The notes: a model not told the origin generated them from the letters alone. Counted from the stretch's first letter, positions 35,758 to 44,067 are shown. The stretch: 64,000 nucleotides of DNA from Albibacterium profundi (GCF_042159835.1 NZ_JBBVGT010000002.1:1798001-1862000); one strand, 5' to 3'. Translations and numbers: made by a program.

Positions 35758-36007
35758 CGGCAAACATCTTTCCTTTACCGGTCAAAAGCCACTTTGCAGA
35801 AAACCCATAATCATCAACGAGGTGCTTAAGCCATTCGACCTGGAATATGTCACGGCTATGATCTTTCTGCAACTTGCTCAAGTTGCGTCTATTAATACCG
35901 TATTGACGGGTAAACGTTTGAACGCCACGTATTCTTTTCAAGGCAATCAATTCGTTAAGAGCCTGAAAGAACCTTTTAACTATTTCCTGACTTATTTCTG
36001 ATTGCAT
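35723..36007 (-). CDS. HTH-type small regulator, integrase-linked
   Basis: A 94-residue protein that resembles a small XRE-like DNA-binding protein: the ISQEIVKRFFQALNELIALK helix, then FTRQYGINRRNLSKLQKD as a likely helix-turn-helix. Its last part overlaps the integrase 3' end on the opposite strand. It starts in a TAATG overlap with the stop of the upstream secreted protein gene, so they are translated from one leftward mRNA. It may control integration or lysogeny, but this is inference. Confidence 0.55.
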   Translation of the reverse strand: MQSEISQEIVKRFFQALNELIALKRIRGVQTFTRQYGINRRNLSKLQKDHSRDIFQVEWLKHLVDDYGFSAKWLLTGKGKMFAATNQASSTSHA

Positions 36008-36528
36008 TACTTTTTCTGTTTTGGAACTATTTCAAAATTGAAATCAAGTTTATGAAGTTCACCATTGATATTAAATGCAAGAACTAATTTAACCGTATCT
36101 GGATTGCCAGTTTCTTCATATCGCTTTTTGACAAACCGCCTTGATATGGTAGGTGAACTGAATTCCATATTGTCTACTGGGAAAATCTTTTTGTCAATAA
36201 ATGATCTAGAAGGAATCTCCTGATCTGGTATTGGTTCGTCTTTTTTGAAGTTTATTGTATTGTCAAAAATTATCTTTGAAGCCCTGCCATTTAGAACAAA
36301 TGAACTTTTATCCCAAACTATGGAAATATCATCATTTATATTGTTCTTTATGTTTACATACCAAAAGAATTCCGACGGGCCAAAAGTTACCGTTATTGTG
36401 TCGTTACTGAAGATAAAGTTATTATCATTCGATTCCTTCAATGTTACAATGCATCCGTTAATTTCTTTCTGTGCTTTTGTGGTAAGCACTAAAAGTGTAA
36501 AAACTGTGAATAATAAGTACTTTTTCAT
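36007..36528 (-). CDS. Secreted protein of the repressor operon (lysogenic-conversion candidate)
   Basis: A 173-residue protein with a clear Sec signal peptide (MKKYLLFTVFTLLVLTTKAQ). The rest is beta-rich, with no catalytic motif recognised. It lies between two leftward HTH-type regulator genes, the place where prophages often express genes in the lysogen. A role in host fitness or superinfection exclusion is possible but unproven. It shares TAATG with the HTH gene downstream. Confidence 0.6.
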   Translation of the reverse strand: MKKYLLFTVFTLLVLTTKAQKEINGCIVTLKESNDNNFIFSNDTITVTFGPSEFFWYVNIKNNINDDISIVWDKSSFVLNGRASKIIFDNTINFKKDEPIPDQEIPSRSFIDKKIFPVDNMEFSSPTISRRFVKKRYEETGNPDTVKLVLAFNINGELHKLDFNFEIVPKQKK

Positions 36529-36575
36529 GTTTGTTTTATTTTTAAAGCTCTTTTGATTTATATATAACCTTCATA

Positions 36576-36914
36576 TTAGGCTGTTGCCTTTGGTTTGCTT
36601 TTATCTAATAATTCATCTTGAAGACTGATTATCTTTTTCATCAATTGGGCATTTTCATTTTTCAGTTTTTCTAATTCTTCGCTTTCAACCTCTATTTTGC
36701 CGAATCCATTTTCCCAAAACATTTTTACATTTTTATCTAAACTTTTTAACTTTTCTATAAATCCTTTGGGGATATCTGTTTTGCCATTCACAATTTGAGA
36801 AAAGGAGGCTTTGTTGCTATATCCCAGTAAACCACCTAATTCTTCTTGGTTTTTAGCTACATCTAAACTGGTTAATATGCTTACTGATATTTTAATCTTT
36901 TGCAAATCAGTCAT
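36576..36914 (-). CDS. Phage repressor-type HTH protein
   Basis: A 112-residue protein: an XRE-like helix-turn-helix (about residues 22-60: AKNQEELGGLLGYSNKASFSQIVNG) followed by a Leu/Lys-rich helical tail (about 75-105) likely to dimerise. It is divergent from the early operon and its start faces the operator region 36948-37002, so it is the best candidate for the immunity repressor. It probably forms the leftward operon with the secreted protein and the HTH gene. Confidence 0.65.
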   Translation of the reverse strand: MTDLQKIKISVSILTSLDVAKNQEELGGLLGYSNKASFSQIVNGKTDIPKGFIEKLKSLDKNVKMFWENGFGKIEVESEELEKLKNENAQLMKKIISLQDELLDKSKPKATA

Positions 36915-36947
36915 TTATGTACTTATTATGAATTTGTTTATATTTTA

Positions 36948-36967
36948 GTTTGGATATATATCTAAAC
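36948..36967. promoter_or_regulatory. Palindromic operator in the early switch region
   Basis: A 20-bp near-perfect palindrome, GTTTGGATATATATCTAAAC, with one mismatched pair. It lies between the divergent repressor gene and early operon and overlaps the -33 box and spacer of the rightward promoter, so binding would block it. Confidence 0.7.
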
Positions 36968-36980
36968 TTGTTTACATTTG
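36949..36980 (+). promoter_or_regulatory. Early rightward phage promoter
   Basis: TTTG (36949-36952), a 20-nt spacer and TACATTTG (36973-36980) match the Bacteroidota consensus. The transcript would start near 36986, inside the second dyad (36984-37002). Confidence 0.78.
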
Positions 36981-36983
36981 TAT

Positions 36984-37002
36984 TGTTGTTTTGATAACAA
37001 CA
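36984..37002. promoter_or_regulatory. Second dyad at the early transcript start
   Basis: Inverted arms TGTTGTT (36984-36990) and AACAACA (36996-37002) flank a 5-nt spacer. They sit around the predicted start of the early transcript. Confidence 0.5.
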
Positions 37003-37040
37003 GTGAACAAAAGTACTATAAATATCTAAATAACAACAAA

Positions 37041-37262
37041 ATGGTTGATGAAAAAAAACTTAAAACAGCCTTTAGGTTAGAAAAGGAAGCCAAGGAGTTG
37101 GCTATTTACAACGAATATCAGGAATTGATAGGGCAGAAAGACGCAATGCCGGGTGCTGTAACCGACTACTTAATGAAGAAACACAAGATCCATGCTAGAA
37201 GCACGATATGGCAGATCAGGAAGCGTGTGGAAGAAAGATTAAGTGAAACCGTGAATCCATAG
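37041..37262 (+). CDS. Small early phage protein (73 aa)
   Basis: The ATG at 37041 gives 73 residues; the longer frame from 36978 begins within the promoter. It is charged and helical, with KEAKELAIYNEYQEL and a VTDYLMKKHKIHARSTIWQIRKRVEE segment that could be a DNA-binding helix pair, but no family was recognised. It is the first gene of the early operon, so a Cro- or excisionase-like role is possible. Confidence 0.5.
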   Translation: MVDEKKLKTAFRLEKEAKELAIYNEYQELIGQKDAMPGAVTDYLMKKHKIHARSTIWQIRKRVEERLSETVNP

Positions 37263-37264
37263 CT

Positions 37265-37585
37265 ATGAAAAAGAAGAACACTTTAAAGGCTTTTGATTAT
37301 CAAGACCGATTCAAAAGTTTTCACAATGCTTTCAGGTATATCGATAGCCATACACTTGATGCAACAAGTGATATATCCCCTTTTCAGCGTGAAAAAGAAG
37401 AAGCATTGGAAAGGTACGAAGAACTTAAGCGTCTAGCCAAAGCAAAGCCTGAACCTTCTCTAAAAAGAAGGGTAATGGACTTTATCAGGGAGTACAAATC
37501 AGCATTCCTGTCCTATGTCCTTCTTGTATCTGTGGTCCTATATGTTGTGGGGCTATTCCTACTGGTGTATTACATATCTAAATAA
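37265..37585 (+). CDS. Small single-span membrane protein (106 aa)
   Basis: Charged helical N-terminal domain (about residues 1-80) followed by one C-terminal transmembrane segment (SAFLSYVLLVSVVLYVVGLFLLVYYI). It starts two nt after the preceding gene. Function unknown; phage proteins of this form include exclusion and lysis-control proteins. Confidence 0.5.
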   Translation: MKKKNTLKAFDYQDRFKSFHNAFRYIDSHTLDATSDISPFQREKEEALERYEELKRLAKAKPEPSLKRRVMDFIREYKSAFLSYVLLVSVVLYVVGLFLLVYYISK

Positions 37586-37595
37586 CAAGGAAACT

Positions 37596-37862
37596 ATGTC
37601 AAATCCATTTGAAGCAATTGATGAAAGGCTTACCAAGATCGAAGAATTATTACAAGCCAGTATAATGAAAGATAAGTCTGTTTCGATTATAGAAAAAAGG
37701 GCTTTGGTTACACGTAAAACCGCTGCAAAGTATTTGTGCGTATCAGAACAAACAATTATCCGCCTAGAACAAAGTGGCTCGATCAATCCCATTCTAGTTG
37801 GAGGTTCAATAAGATTTGACCTTGACAACCTTAATGAATTCATAAAGAACAACACTAAATAA
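37596..37862 (+). CDS. Helix-turn-helix protein, excisionase-like (HTH_17 type)
   Basis: The ATG at 37596 gives 88 residues; the longer frame overlaps the preceding gene. The C-terminal half has the MerR-like/excisionase helix-turn-helix: RKTAAKYLCVSEQTIIRLEQSG, then a wing LVGGSIRFDLDNLNEFI. The N-terminal half is a short coiled segment. A role in phage excision or transcription control fits the position between integrase and recombination genes. Confidence 0.7.
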   Translation: MSNPFEAIDERLTKIEELLQASIMKDKSVSIIEKRALVTRKTAAKYLCVSEQTIIRLEQSGSINPILVGGSIRFDLDNLNEFIKNNTK

Positions 37863-37876
37863 AATTCAATCGCAAA

Positions 37877-39958
37877 ATGAAAAAAGACAAATTAACTCTA
37901 AAAACCTTGATCATTACCAACTTCAAAGGAATCAAGAACTTCGTCTTAGATGTGCATGAACGCACGGAAATTTATGGTGAAAACGGTACCGGAAAGACCA
38001 CCCTTGTAGATGCTTACAGATGGCTTCTTACCGGTAAAAACAGCAACGATCAAAACGTATTTGAGATCAAACCCATCAATGCAGATGGAACCCGTACGCA
38101 AAAGGTAGAAAACGAAGTTGAAGGGGTTTTTGACTTCAATGGCAAAGAAATAACCCTAAAGCGTATCAACCGTGAAAAGTGGACCACGGCACGTGGTGAA
38201 GAAACGCCGGTCTTCAGAGGGAACGAAACCGCTTACTTTTGGAATGACGTGCCTTTGAAAGAATCCGAGTATAAAGCAAAGGTGTCTTCCATGATCCCTG
38301 AAGAACGTTTGAAGCTTCTTACGGATACCGTCTATTTCAATTCACTGAAATGGCAAACACGCCGTGAAATTCTAACAGAGATAACGGGTGAAGTTACTGA
38401 TCAGCATGTTTTGGATCAGATCGCTTCATTGCTTAATAAAGACGAAATCGGAATTCTTACCAGTATCATTAATTCCGGAAAGACCTTTAAAGAGCGCAAG
38501 GATGAACTTGCCAGTAAGCGCAAAACCGCCAAAGATGAATTGAAATTGATCCCTTCACGAATCGATGAAGTAAAGCGTGGACTTCCTAAACTGGACAATC
38601 TAGCAGAAGCTGAATCTGCTGTAAAGGATATACAGTCAAAAATCGATGATCTTGACAATCAAATATCTGATTCAAATAAAGCTTATGAATCAAGTGAACT
38701 GAATATAAGCAATAAAAGAAAAGAGATTTTCCAGTTAAAACAGTATCTATCTGATATCGAAAACGGCATCCGTTCAAAAATGCTTAACAGGAATAGTGTC
38801 GGAAAAGAGAAAATTGAAGCCCTAAAGCAAGAAATAAGCAAGATTAAAACAAAGAGCACCGAACTTGAAAACGCTATAAGGGTACGACAAAACCTGAAAG
38901 AAAATGCCATCAAGCGTATATCCGAACTGGAAACGCTTATTTCTTCACGTTCAGAAAAAGTAGAATCGCTTAAAAACAGATGGATTAGCGAAAACGGAAA
39001 GCAGCTTACATTTGAAGAAGGTGCGTTTGATTGCCCTTGTTGTTCCCGTCCATTGGATCCGGGAAACATTGAAGCCAAAAAGCAGGAAATGATCGAATCT
39101 TTTGCGAAATCCAAAAAAGAGCAATTGGACATCATCACGAAGGAAGCAACTGCTGAAAAGAATCAGGTTGCTAGGGATAAATCAGAAATAGATGCACTCA
39201 ATGCCGTAAAGGACGAAAAGAACAAAGAAATTTCTGATCTGAACATCGAGCTGTCGGGCGTGATGGACAATCTTGTGATCAAGGGTGAAGAATTGTCGGC
39301 ACTCGAAAAAGAAGAATCGGACAAAGTTATTCCTGATCCTGAAAAAGAAGTCATAAAGGCTTTAGCTGCAAACAATGATTATATCGAAGCATCGAAAAAA
39401 ATCGAAGCCCTTTCTTCTGAAGTATCCGAATTTAAACCTATTGACCATTCTGAAACGATACAGAAAAAAAGGGAATTGAAAATTAAGCTTGATTCCTATA
39501 ACGATGTAATCAATCAAAAGAAGCAAGTTGAAGCCGGCAACAAACGTATAACCGAACTGGAAGATCAGCAAAGCCATCTAGCGCAAACTATTGCGGCTTA
39601 TGAGCATGAAGAATTCATTATCCAAAAGTTCATTTCAAGGAAATCAGCGATCACTGAAGAAAGGGTAAACGGGTTATTCTCCTTTGTCACTTTCCGGATG
39701 TTCGATAAAACCATCGACGGCAATGAATTCGATGTTTGTGATACCCTTATCAACGGCGTTCCTTACAACGATGCAAATACGGCTTCAAAGATAAATGCAG
39801 GGTTGGATATCATCAACGTGCTTTCCAGTCATTACGGCTTTACAGCCCCCGTGTGGATAGATAACCGTGAAAGTGTAACCGAGATCATTTCCACACGCCA
39901 ACAAGTGATAAGCCTTATCGTGTCTCCTGAACATTCGCAATTAACAATCAAACAATAA
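37877..39958 (+). CDS. SbcC/Rad50-like ATPase of the recombination module
   Basis: A 693-residue SMC-type ATPase: Walker A GENGTGKTT at residues 34-42, long coiled coils before and after, and a zinc-hook-like FDCPCCSRPLDP with Cys386 and Cys389 near the centre. The C-terminal half ends in a region PVWIDNRESVTEII that replaces the usual Walker B block. It is followed by a single-strand annealing protein and an MBL nuclease candidate, so it may act with an exonuclease in phage recombination. Confidence 0.8.
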   Translation: MKKDKLTLKTLIITNFKGIKNFVLDVHERTEIYGENGTGKTTLVDAYRWLLTGKNSNDQNVFEIKPINADGTRTQKVENEVEGVFDFNGKEITLKRINREKWTTARGEETPVFRGNETAYFWNDVPLKESEYKAKVSSMIPEERLKLLTDTVYFNSLKWQTRREILTEITGEVTDQHVLDQIASLLNKDEIGILTSIINSGKTFKERKDELASKRKTAKDELKLIPSRIDEVKRGLPKLDNLAEAESAVKDIQSKIDDLDNQISDSNKAYESSELNISNKRKEIFQLKQYLSDIENGIRSKMLNRNSVGKEKIEALKQEISKIKTKSTELENAIRVRQNLKENAIKRISELETLISSRSEKVESLKNRWISENGKQLTFEEGAFDCPCCSRPLDPGNIEAKKQEMIESFAKSKKEQLDIITKEATAEKNQVARDKSEIDALNAVKDEKNKEISDLNIELSGVMDNLVIKGEELSALEKEESDKVIPDPEKEVIKALAANNDYIEASKKIEALSSEVSEFKPIDHSETIQKKRELKIKLDSYNDVINQKKQVEAGNKRITELEDQQSHLAQTIAAYEHEEFIIQKFISRKSAITEERVNGLFSFVTFRMFDKTIDGNEFDVCDTLINGVPYNDANTASKINAGLDIINVLSSHYGFTAPVWIDNRESVTEIISTRQQVISLIVSPEHSQLTIKQ

Positions 39959-39974
39959 TTAAGTAAAAACAAAA

Positions 39975-40832
39975 ATGAAAGAAATCGCAAAATTTAACGG
40001 CAATTCCGTTCAGCATTTCAACTTCTTCGATTCCGACCAGTTTGCTACAATGCAAAGGGTATCCAAGATGTTTTCAATGTCGGAGCTTGTGCCTGACATG
40101 TACAAAGCTTCAGACAAAGTAACGCCTGAAAAGGCGATGGCGAATTGTATGATCGCCTTATCGTTGGCACAACGCATGGGCGCTGATCCACTCATGGTGA
40201 TGCAGAATCTTATTATCATCTACGGCCGCCCTTCGTGGTCATCAAAATTTCTTATATCGACCGTAAACACGTGTGGTCGATTTGAAACCCTTAAATATGA
40301 GTTTAAGGACCTTGGTAAGATTGGAAAGATCGAGATAACCGAATACGAGTGGAACCCTGCAACTCGTAAAAAAGAAGCCAAAACAGTTGTTTTCGATGGC
40401 AGTAAGATGGATAACATTCAGTGTGTCGCTTATACCAAAGAAAAAGGTTCTGATGAAAGGCTCGAATCTTCTGAAGTAACCATCAAGATGGCTATCGAAG
40501 AAGGATGGTACACGAAGAATGGATCGAAATGGAAAACCATGCCTAAAAAGATGCTCATCTATCGGGCCGCTTCATTCTGGACAAACGAGTACGCCCCTGA
40601 AATATCGATGGGTATGAAAACTGAAGAAGAAGCATGGGATATTGAAGACGTGGCGTATGAAGATATTTCCGATAAGGTAGACAATGACATCAATAAGAAT
40701 GCGAACAAACAGCCTATGTCTTTTGATGATGCACCGGAAAACGATCAGAAACAGGAAAATCCTGAAGAAAAGCAGCCTGAAAAGCCGCTAACACATGGAG
40801 AGCAAAAAATGCCTGACATCTTTAATTCATAG
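39975..40832 (+). CDS. Putative RecT-like single-strand annealing protein
   Basis: A 285-residue protein with the blocks ANCMIALSLAQRMGADPLMVMQNL and IYGRPSWSSKFLISTVNTCGRF, then the GWYTKNGSKWKTMPKKMLIYRAA stretch. These blocks are found in a phage protein family usually assigned to RecT-type annealing proteins. The acidic/Gln-rich C-terminal tail (about residues 235-285) is typical of such proteins. It lies between an SbcC-like ATPase and an MBL-fold protein, which supports a recombination role. Other identities remain possible. Confidence 0.6.
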   Translation: MKEIAKFNGNSVQHFNFFDSDQFATMQRVSKMFSMSELVPDMYKASDKVTPEKAMANCMIALSLAQRMGADPLMVMQNLIIIYGRPSWSSKFLISTVNTCGRFETLKYEFKDLGKIGKIEITEYEWNPATRKKEAKTVVFDGSKMDNIQCVAYTKEKGSDERLESSEVTIKMAIEEGWYTKNGSKWKTMPKKMLIYRAASFWTNEYAPEISMGMKTEEEAWDIEDVAYEDISDKVDNDINKNANKQPMSFDDAPENDQKQENPEEKQPEKPLTHGEQKMPDIFNS

Positions 40833-40834
40833 AC

Positions 40835-41566
40835 ATGCAGTTGAAAGTGTTATCTACTGGATCAAAAGGGAACTGCTATCTACTGGAAAATGAACACGAA
40901 TCCCTGATCATCGAATTAGGGATTCGGTTCAGCAGGATCAAGCAAGGTATTGGCTTTAATATAAACAAGGTTGTGGGTGCTTTGTGTACGCATGAACATA
41001 AAGATCATTCATTCGCTATTTCTGATGCTCTGAATGCCGGCATTACCGTTGTTGCTAGCAAAGGAACTGCAAAAGCTTGTAAAGTTGATCATCATCGGTT
41101 AAGCCATATCGCACACGGTCAAAAAACGAAGCTTGGAAACTTTGAGGTCATGGCTTTCACCGTTCTTCACGATTGTGCCGAACCTATCAATTTCCTGATC
41201 AGGCACCCCGAAACGGGTTTGATAGCTTTTATAACCGATACCTACTACGTTCCTAATACGTTCCCAGGTCTGAATAACATTATCATCGAAGCAAACTATT
41301 GTCAAAAGATAATCAACAAAAAGCTTGCAACAGGAATGAAGTTTCTTCGTGATCGAGTTATACAATCACACATGAGTATCGAAACATGTAAAAACTTCCT
41401 TCTTGCAAACGATTTGAGTGCCGTAAACAACATTGTACTTATTCACCTATCGGATAGCAACAGTAATGCTTTCGAGTTCCAAAAAACAATTGAGAACGCA
41501 ACTCAAAAAGCTGTTACCGTTGCTGATGATGGATTATTACTTGAATTCAATAAATACCCTTTTTGA
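40835..41566 (+). CDS. MBL-fold metallohydrolase (nuclease candidate)
   Basis: A 243-residue protein of the metallo-beta-lactamase fold: HEHKDH (residues 53-58 as HxHxDH), a later His in VLHDC (ligand), and an Asp in FITDTYY. It resembles YycJ/WalJ-type MBL nucleases. It is two nt after the annealing protein, forming a module in which the MBL protein may replace the usual exonuclease. Activity is inferred from fold and context only. Confidence 0.72.
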   Translation: MQLKVLSTGSKGNCYLLENEHESLIIELGIRFSRIKQGIGFNINKVVGALCTHEHKDHSFAISDALNAGITVVASKGTAKACKVDHHRLSHIAHGQKTKLGNFEVMAFTVLHDCAEPINFLIRHPETGLIAFITDTYYVPNTFPGLNNIIIEANYCQKIINKKLATGMKFLRDRVIQSHMSIETCKNFLLANDLSAVNNIVLIHLSDSNSNAFEFQKTIENATQKAVTVADDGLLLEFNKYPF

Positions 41567-41567
41567 T

Positions 41568-41933
41568 ATGCTGAAAGTAGTGAAGGATCTGAACAAACTT
41601 ATAAAAGCTGAAGACCGTCCTTTTGCAGTAATCATAGCAAAGTTGAGCATAAAGCACATATCCGATACGTTCATGAACGATTATTTCATTATCCGGAAAA
41701 ATAAGAATTGGATCAATGATAAAGATTATGAAGTAATGAACATGGATTCAGTTTCAATAAGGTTCTTCAGGCGAAATATGCACTTGTTTACGCTTGCTTT
41801 GGATAATCATGAAGGCAAAGTGTACGAACTTAAAAATAACCCTTTTAAATCACTTAAAACCATTGAAAATGGAAAATCAAAATTTAGCAGATCATCTGCC
41901 ATTGAACCAAAGAGCGGGATTCTTGGAAGATAA
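41568..41933 (+). CDS. Hypothetical phage protein (121 aa)
   Basis: The ATG at 41568 comes one nt after the MBL gene stop and gives 121 residues beginning MLKVVKDLNKLIK. A longer frame start (41433) overlaps the MBL gene and is rejected. No motif recognised. It overlaps the next gene by 65 nt. Confidence 0.55.
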   Translation: MLKVVKDLNKLIKAEDRPFAVIIAKLSIKHISDTFMNDYFIIRKNKNWINDKDYEVMNMDSVSIRFFRRNMHLFTLALDNHEGKVYELKNNPFKSLKTIENGKSKFSRSSAIEPKSGILGR

Positions 41934-42297
41934 CGCCGATGCCGTTGAAAAAATGTCCTACCTGAAGAAATTCAGTTCTGAAGAAATCATGGAAATGAAG
42001 AACCGTCTTTCTGATGTGAGTATCGACCTAAATGACATTGAAGAAGAAAAGAAGGCGCAAACAGCACTTTATAAGGCAAAAGCAAAGCCTTATGTAGAAG
42101 AAAAAAAGCAGCTTCTGGACCACATCAAAAACAAGTCGATCCTTGTGAACGAAGAATGCTACAAGTTCATTGACCATGAAGCCGGCAAAGTCCGTTTCTA
42201 CAACGCTATCGGTGACTTGGTAGAAGAACGTCAGATCATGCCATCGGAGCGGCAAACTACGATCTATTCCATTAAGAATGGAACGAACGACAACTAA
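41869..42297 (+). CDS. Hypothetical helical phage protein (142 aa)
   Basis: ATG 41869 gives a 142-residue, highly charged coiled-coil-like protein (IDLNDIEEEKKAQTALYKAKAKPYVEEKKQLLDHI) followed by a small beta region (GKVRFYNAIGDLVEERQIMPS). The first 65 nt overlap the preceding gene. No family recognised. Confidence 0.55.
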   Translation: MENQNLADHLPLNQRAGFLEDNADAVEKMSYLKKFSSEEIMEMKNRLSDVSIDLNDIEEEKKAQTALYKAKAKPYVEEKKQLLDHIKNKSILVNEECYKFIDHEAGKVRFYNAIGDLVEERQIMPSERQTTIYSIKNGTNDN

Positions 42298-42327
42298 TAG
42301 ATCATTAATCCTTTAAATTTTATAAAA

Positions 42328-43032
42328 ATGTCAAATCAAAAAATCGATGTAACCGTTAACGGTACTGAACTGACTATTCGTGAAGGCAAAGCACCTGAAA
42401 TCCACGAACCGAAAAACCTAATCGTCAACGGTGTTCTTGACAGTCCGTTACGGTATCTACATAAGAGATTGAAAGCCTTTCCGGAAACGGAATGCCATAT
42501 CATTGTTGACAGGGAAAAACTGTCTATCAAACTTGTTTGTAATGAACGGTTCCATGTAGATACCGTGATCACTGGAAGCCTTCAGCTTCACCCTGACTTC
42601 ACCAAATTGGGTATCAATAATGGTGAGTACCTGACCGCCTTTGAACTTGCTGATAAGTTCAAAATGAATCGTTCTCTATTCGAGACACAAAATGCAGCGA
42701 TGGAAATCGTTAGCAAACTGAAGAATTTCAAGGCTAAAGTAGCTAAGGAAATTGAGAAAACCACCAACGACAGAGGTAGTCAAAGGCTGCTTCAGGATCA
42801 AGTTGTTAACTCTAATCTTCCTGAAAATTTCAATCTTAACGTTCCACTTTTCAAAGGGATGGGTAAGGAAATCATTGAAGTGGAAGTGAACGTTAATCCG
42901 AACGATCTTTCATGCACGTTGATATCTCCGGCTGCAAACGATCTGATCCAGTATCATCGTGATTTGGCTATCGATTCTCAATTAGACCAGATAGTCGAGT
43001 TAGCACCTGGCATCGTAATATTCGAAGTTTAA
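42328..43032 (+). CDS. Conserved phage hypothetical protein (234 aa)
   Basis: A soluble 234-residue protein with an N-terminal beta region (IDVTVNGTELTIREGKAPEI) and a helical middle (AFELADKFKMNRSLFETQNAAMEIVSKL). No catalytic or binding motif was recognised. Its place in the early recombination/replication block suggests a DNA-metabolism role, but this is only context. Confidence 0.55.
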   Translation: MSNQKIDVTVNGTELTIREGKAPEIHEPKNLIVNGVLDSPLRYLHKRLKAFPETECHIIVDREKLSIKLVCNERFHVDTVITGSLQLHPDFTKLGINNGEYLTAFELADKFKMNRSLFETQNAAMEIVSKLKNFKAKVAKEIEKTTNDRGSQRLLQDQVVNSNLPENFNLNVPLFKGMGKEIIEVEVNVNPNDLSCTLISPAANDLIQYHRDLAIDSQLDQIVELAPGIVIFEV

Positions 43033-43058
43033 TTATTGACCTTTTAAAAACTATAGAA

Positions 43059-43562
43059 ATGAGTGAAACTCTGGAAATAACCAAAGAAAACGTCTTACAG
43101 GCGTACAAAAATGCCAACAATAAAGGCAAAGGATTGCTTACTGATCTATTTGGAAAGAAAGTATTTCAAGGGAGCATAAAAGACCGTGTGAAATCATACG
43201 AAGATGCTTGTGAAGAATTAGGCTTAGATCCTGAAGATCAACTTCCTTTCATGTCTGAAGAAGACGGGAATGATGATGAATTTCAGTTGAGTATAAACGC
43301 TTATACAAAGCTTTGTATCATCGCTAAGGCTCTTAATGAAGGTTGGATACCTGACTTTAAAGACACAAACGAATATAAGTGGTTCCCGTGGTTTAGGGTT
43401 ACCTCTGCGGGCTTCGGCTTCTCGTCTACGCTTTATTCGGCGTCGAATGCGTATGCGAATTTCGGCTCGCGGCTTTGCGTAAAATCGGATTCGTTGGCAG
43501 AATATTTCGGGACCCACTTTGTTGACATTTGGGAGGTTTATTTGATGAATAACGTTGTGTAG
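43059..43562 (+). CDS. Conserved phage protein with GC-rich C-terminal block
   Basis: A 167-residue protein. Residues 1-105 are ordinary and helical; residues about 107-150 hold YKWFPWFRVTSAGFGFSSTLYSASNAYANFGSRLCVKS, a Ser/Ala/Gly/aromatic-rich domain of a form common in Bacteroidota phages. The coding DNA of that block (about 43,410-43,490) uses many TCG, GCG, GGC and TTC codons, unlike the AT-rich flanks. No function known; a variable-domain or lectin-like fold is one speculative idea. Confidence 0.55.
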   Translation: MSETLEITKENVLQAYKNANNKGKGLLTDLFGKKVFQGSIKDRVKSYEDACEELGLDPEDQLPFMSEEDGNDDEFQLSINAYTKLCIIAKALNEGWIPDFKDTNEYKWFPWFRVTSAGFGFSSTLYSASNAYANFGSRLCVKSDSLAEYFGTHFVDIWEVYLMNNVV

Positions 43563-43572
43563 GATTGGCTAG

Positions 43573-43596
43573 AAAAGCCCTTGAAAAAGGGCTTTT
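43573..43596 (+). terminator. Terminator with GAAA tetraloop
   Basis: Stem AAAAGCCCTT (43573-43582) / AAGGGCTTTT (43587-43596) with a GAAA tetraloop. It lies between the 43059 gene and the HNH gene. Confidence 0.85.
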
Positions 43597-43616
43597 TATT
43601 ACTAAAAAAAACGGAA

Positions 43617-44057
43617 ATGATCACGTATCAAAAAGCTCCCAACTCTATTCATTATACCGATAATGTTATTTTTTGTTCTGTTACGAAAAAGCAAATTTTC
43701 AAGTGTATATCGGTTTTGAAGGATGAAAACGAGGTTATTTATTCATACGATTATTTTGTAGAAAATATACCATCTATCATAGGAGGTGATATGTGTATTG
43801 ATATAAAAATGATCATTTCGGAAGCCTTACCGTTAAGTAAAACAGCCAAAAAAGAACGTCAAAAAATGACAAATAAGCTTCGATACGAGGTATTGAAACG
43901 GGATAGGTTCAGGTGTAAGTATTGCGGTGCTACATCTGATTATATACAGTTGCACGTAGATCATATTAAGCCAGTTTCAAAGGGCGGTGAAAGTGTAGAA
44001 AGCAACCTTCAGACGCTTTGTTCGACATGTAATAACGGTAAGTCAGATGCATATTAA
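43617..44057 (+). CDS. HNH endonuclease
   Basis: The ATG at 43617 gives 146 residues and is preferred over a TTG at 43581 that lies in the terminator stem. The C-terminal HNH domain has CKYCGATSDYIQLHVDHIKP, then VESNLQTLCSTCNNGKSD: two Cys pairs for zinc, and D-H-I as the active-site HNH core. The N-terminal half is a small beta-rich domain. It may be a homing-type or packaging nuclease; it overlaps nothing and is followed by a DnaD-like replication gene. Confidence 0.82.
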   Translation: MITYQKAPNSIHYTDNVIFCSVTKKQIFKCISVLKDENEVIYSYDYFVENIPSIIGGDMCIDIKMIISEALPLSKTAKKERQKMTNKLRYEVLKRDRFRCKYCGATSDYIQLHVDHIKPVSKGGESVESNLQTLCSTCNNGKSDAY

Positions 44058-44067
44058 AGGAATTGAA

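Noticed and set aside
38683..39138. Antisense frame in the SbcC-like gene (151 aa)
   Set aside because: Ser/Leu-rich shadow of a coiled-coil coding region; no start signal or homology.
43224..43517. Antisense Arg-rich frame (RIRIRRRIKRRR)
   Set aside because: Mirror of the TCG/GCG-rich codons on the plus strand; the plus-strand gene is the better candidate.
43059..43562. Diversity-generating retroelement target
   Set aside because: No reverse transcriptase or template repeat was seen in the window; kept only as a composition oddity.
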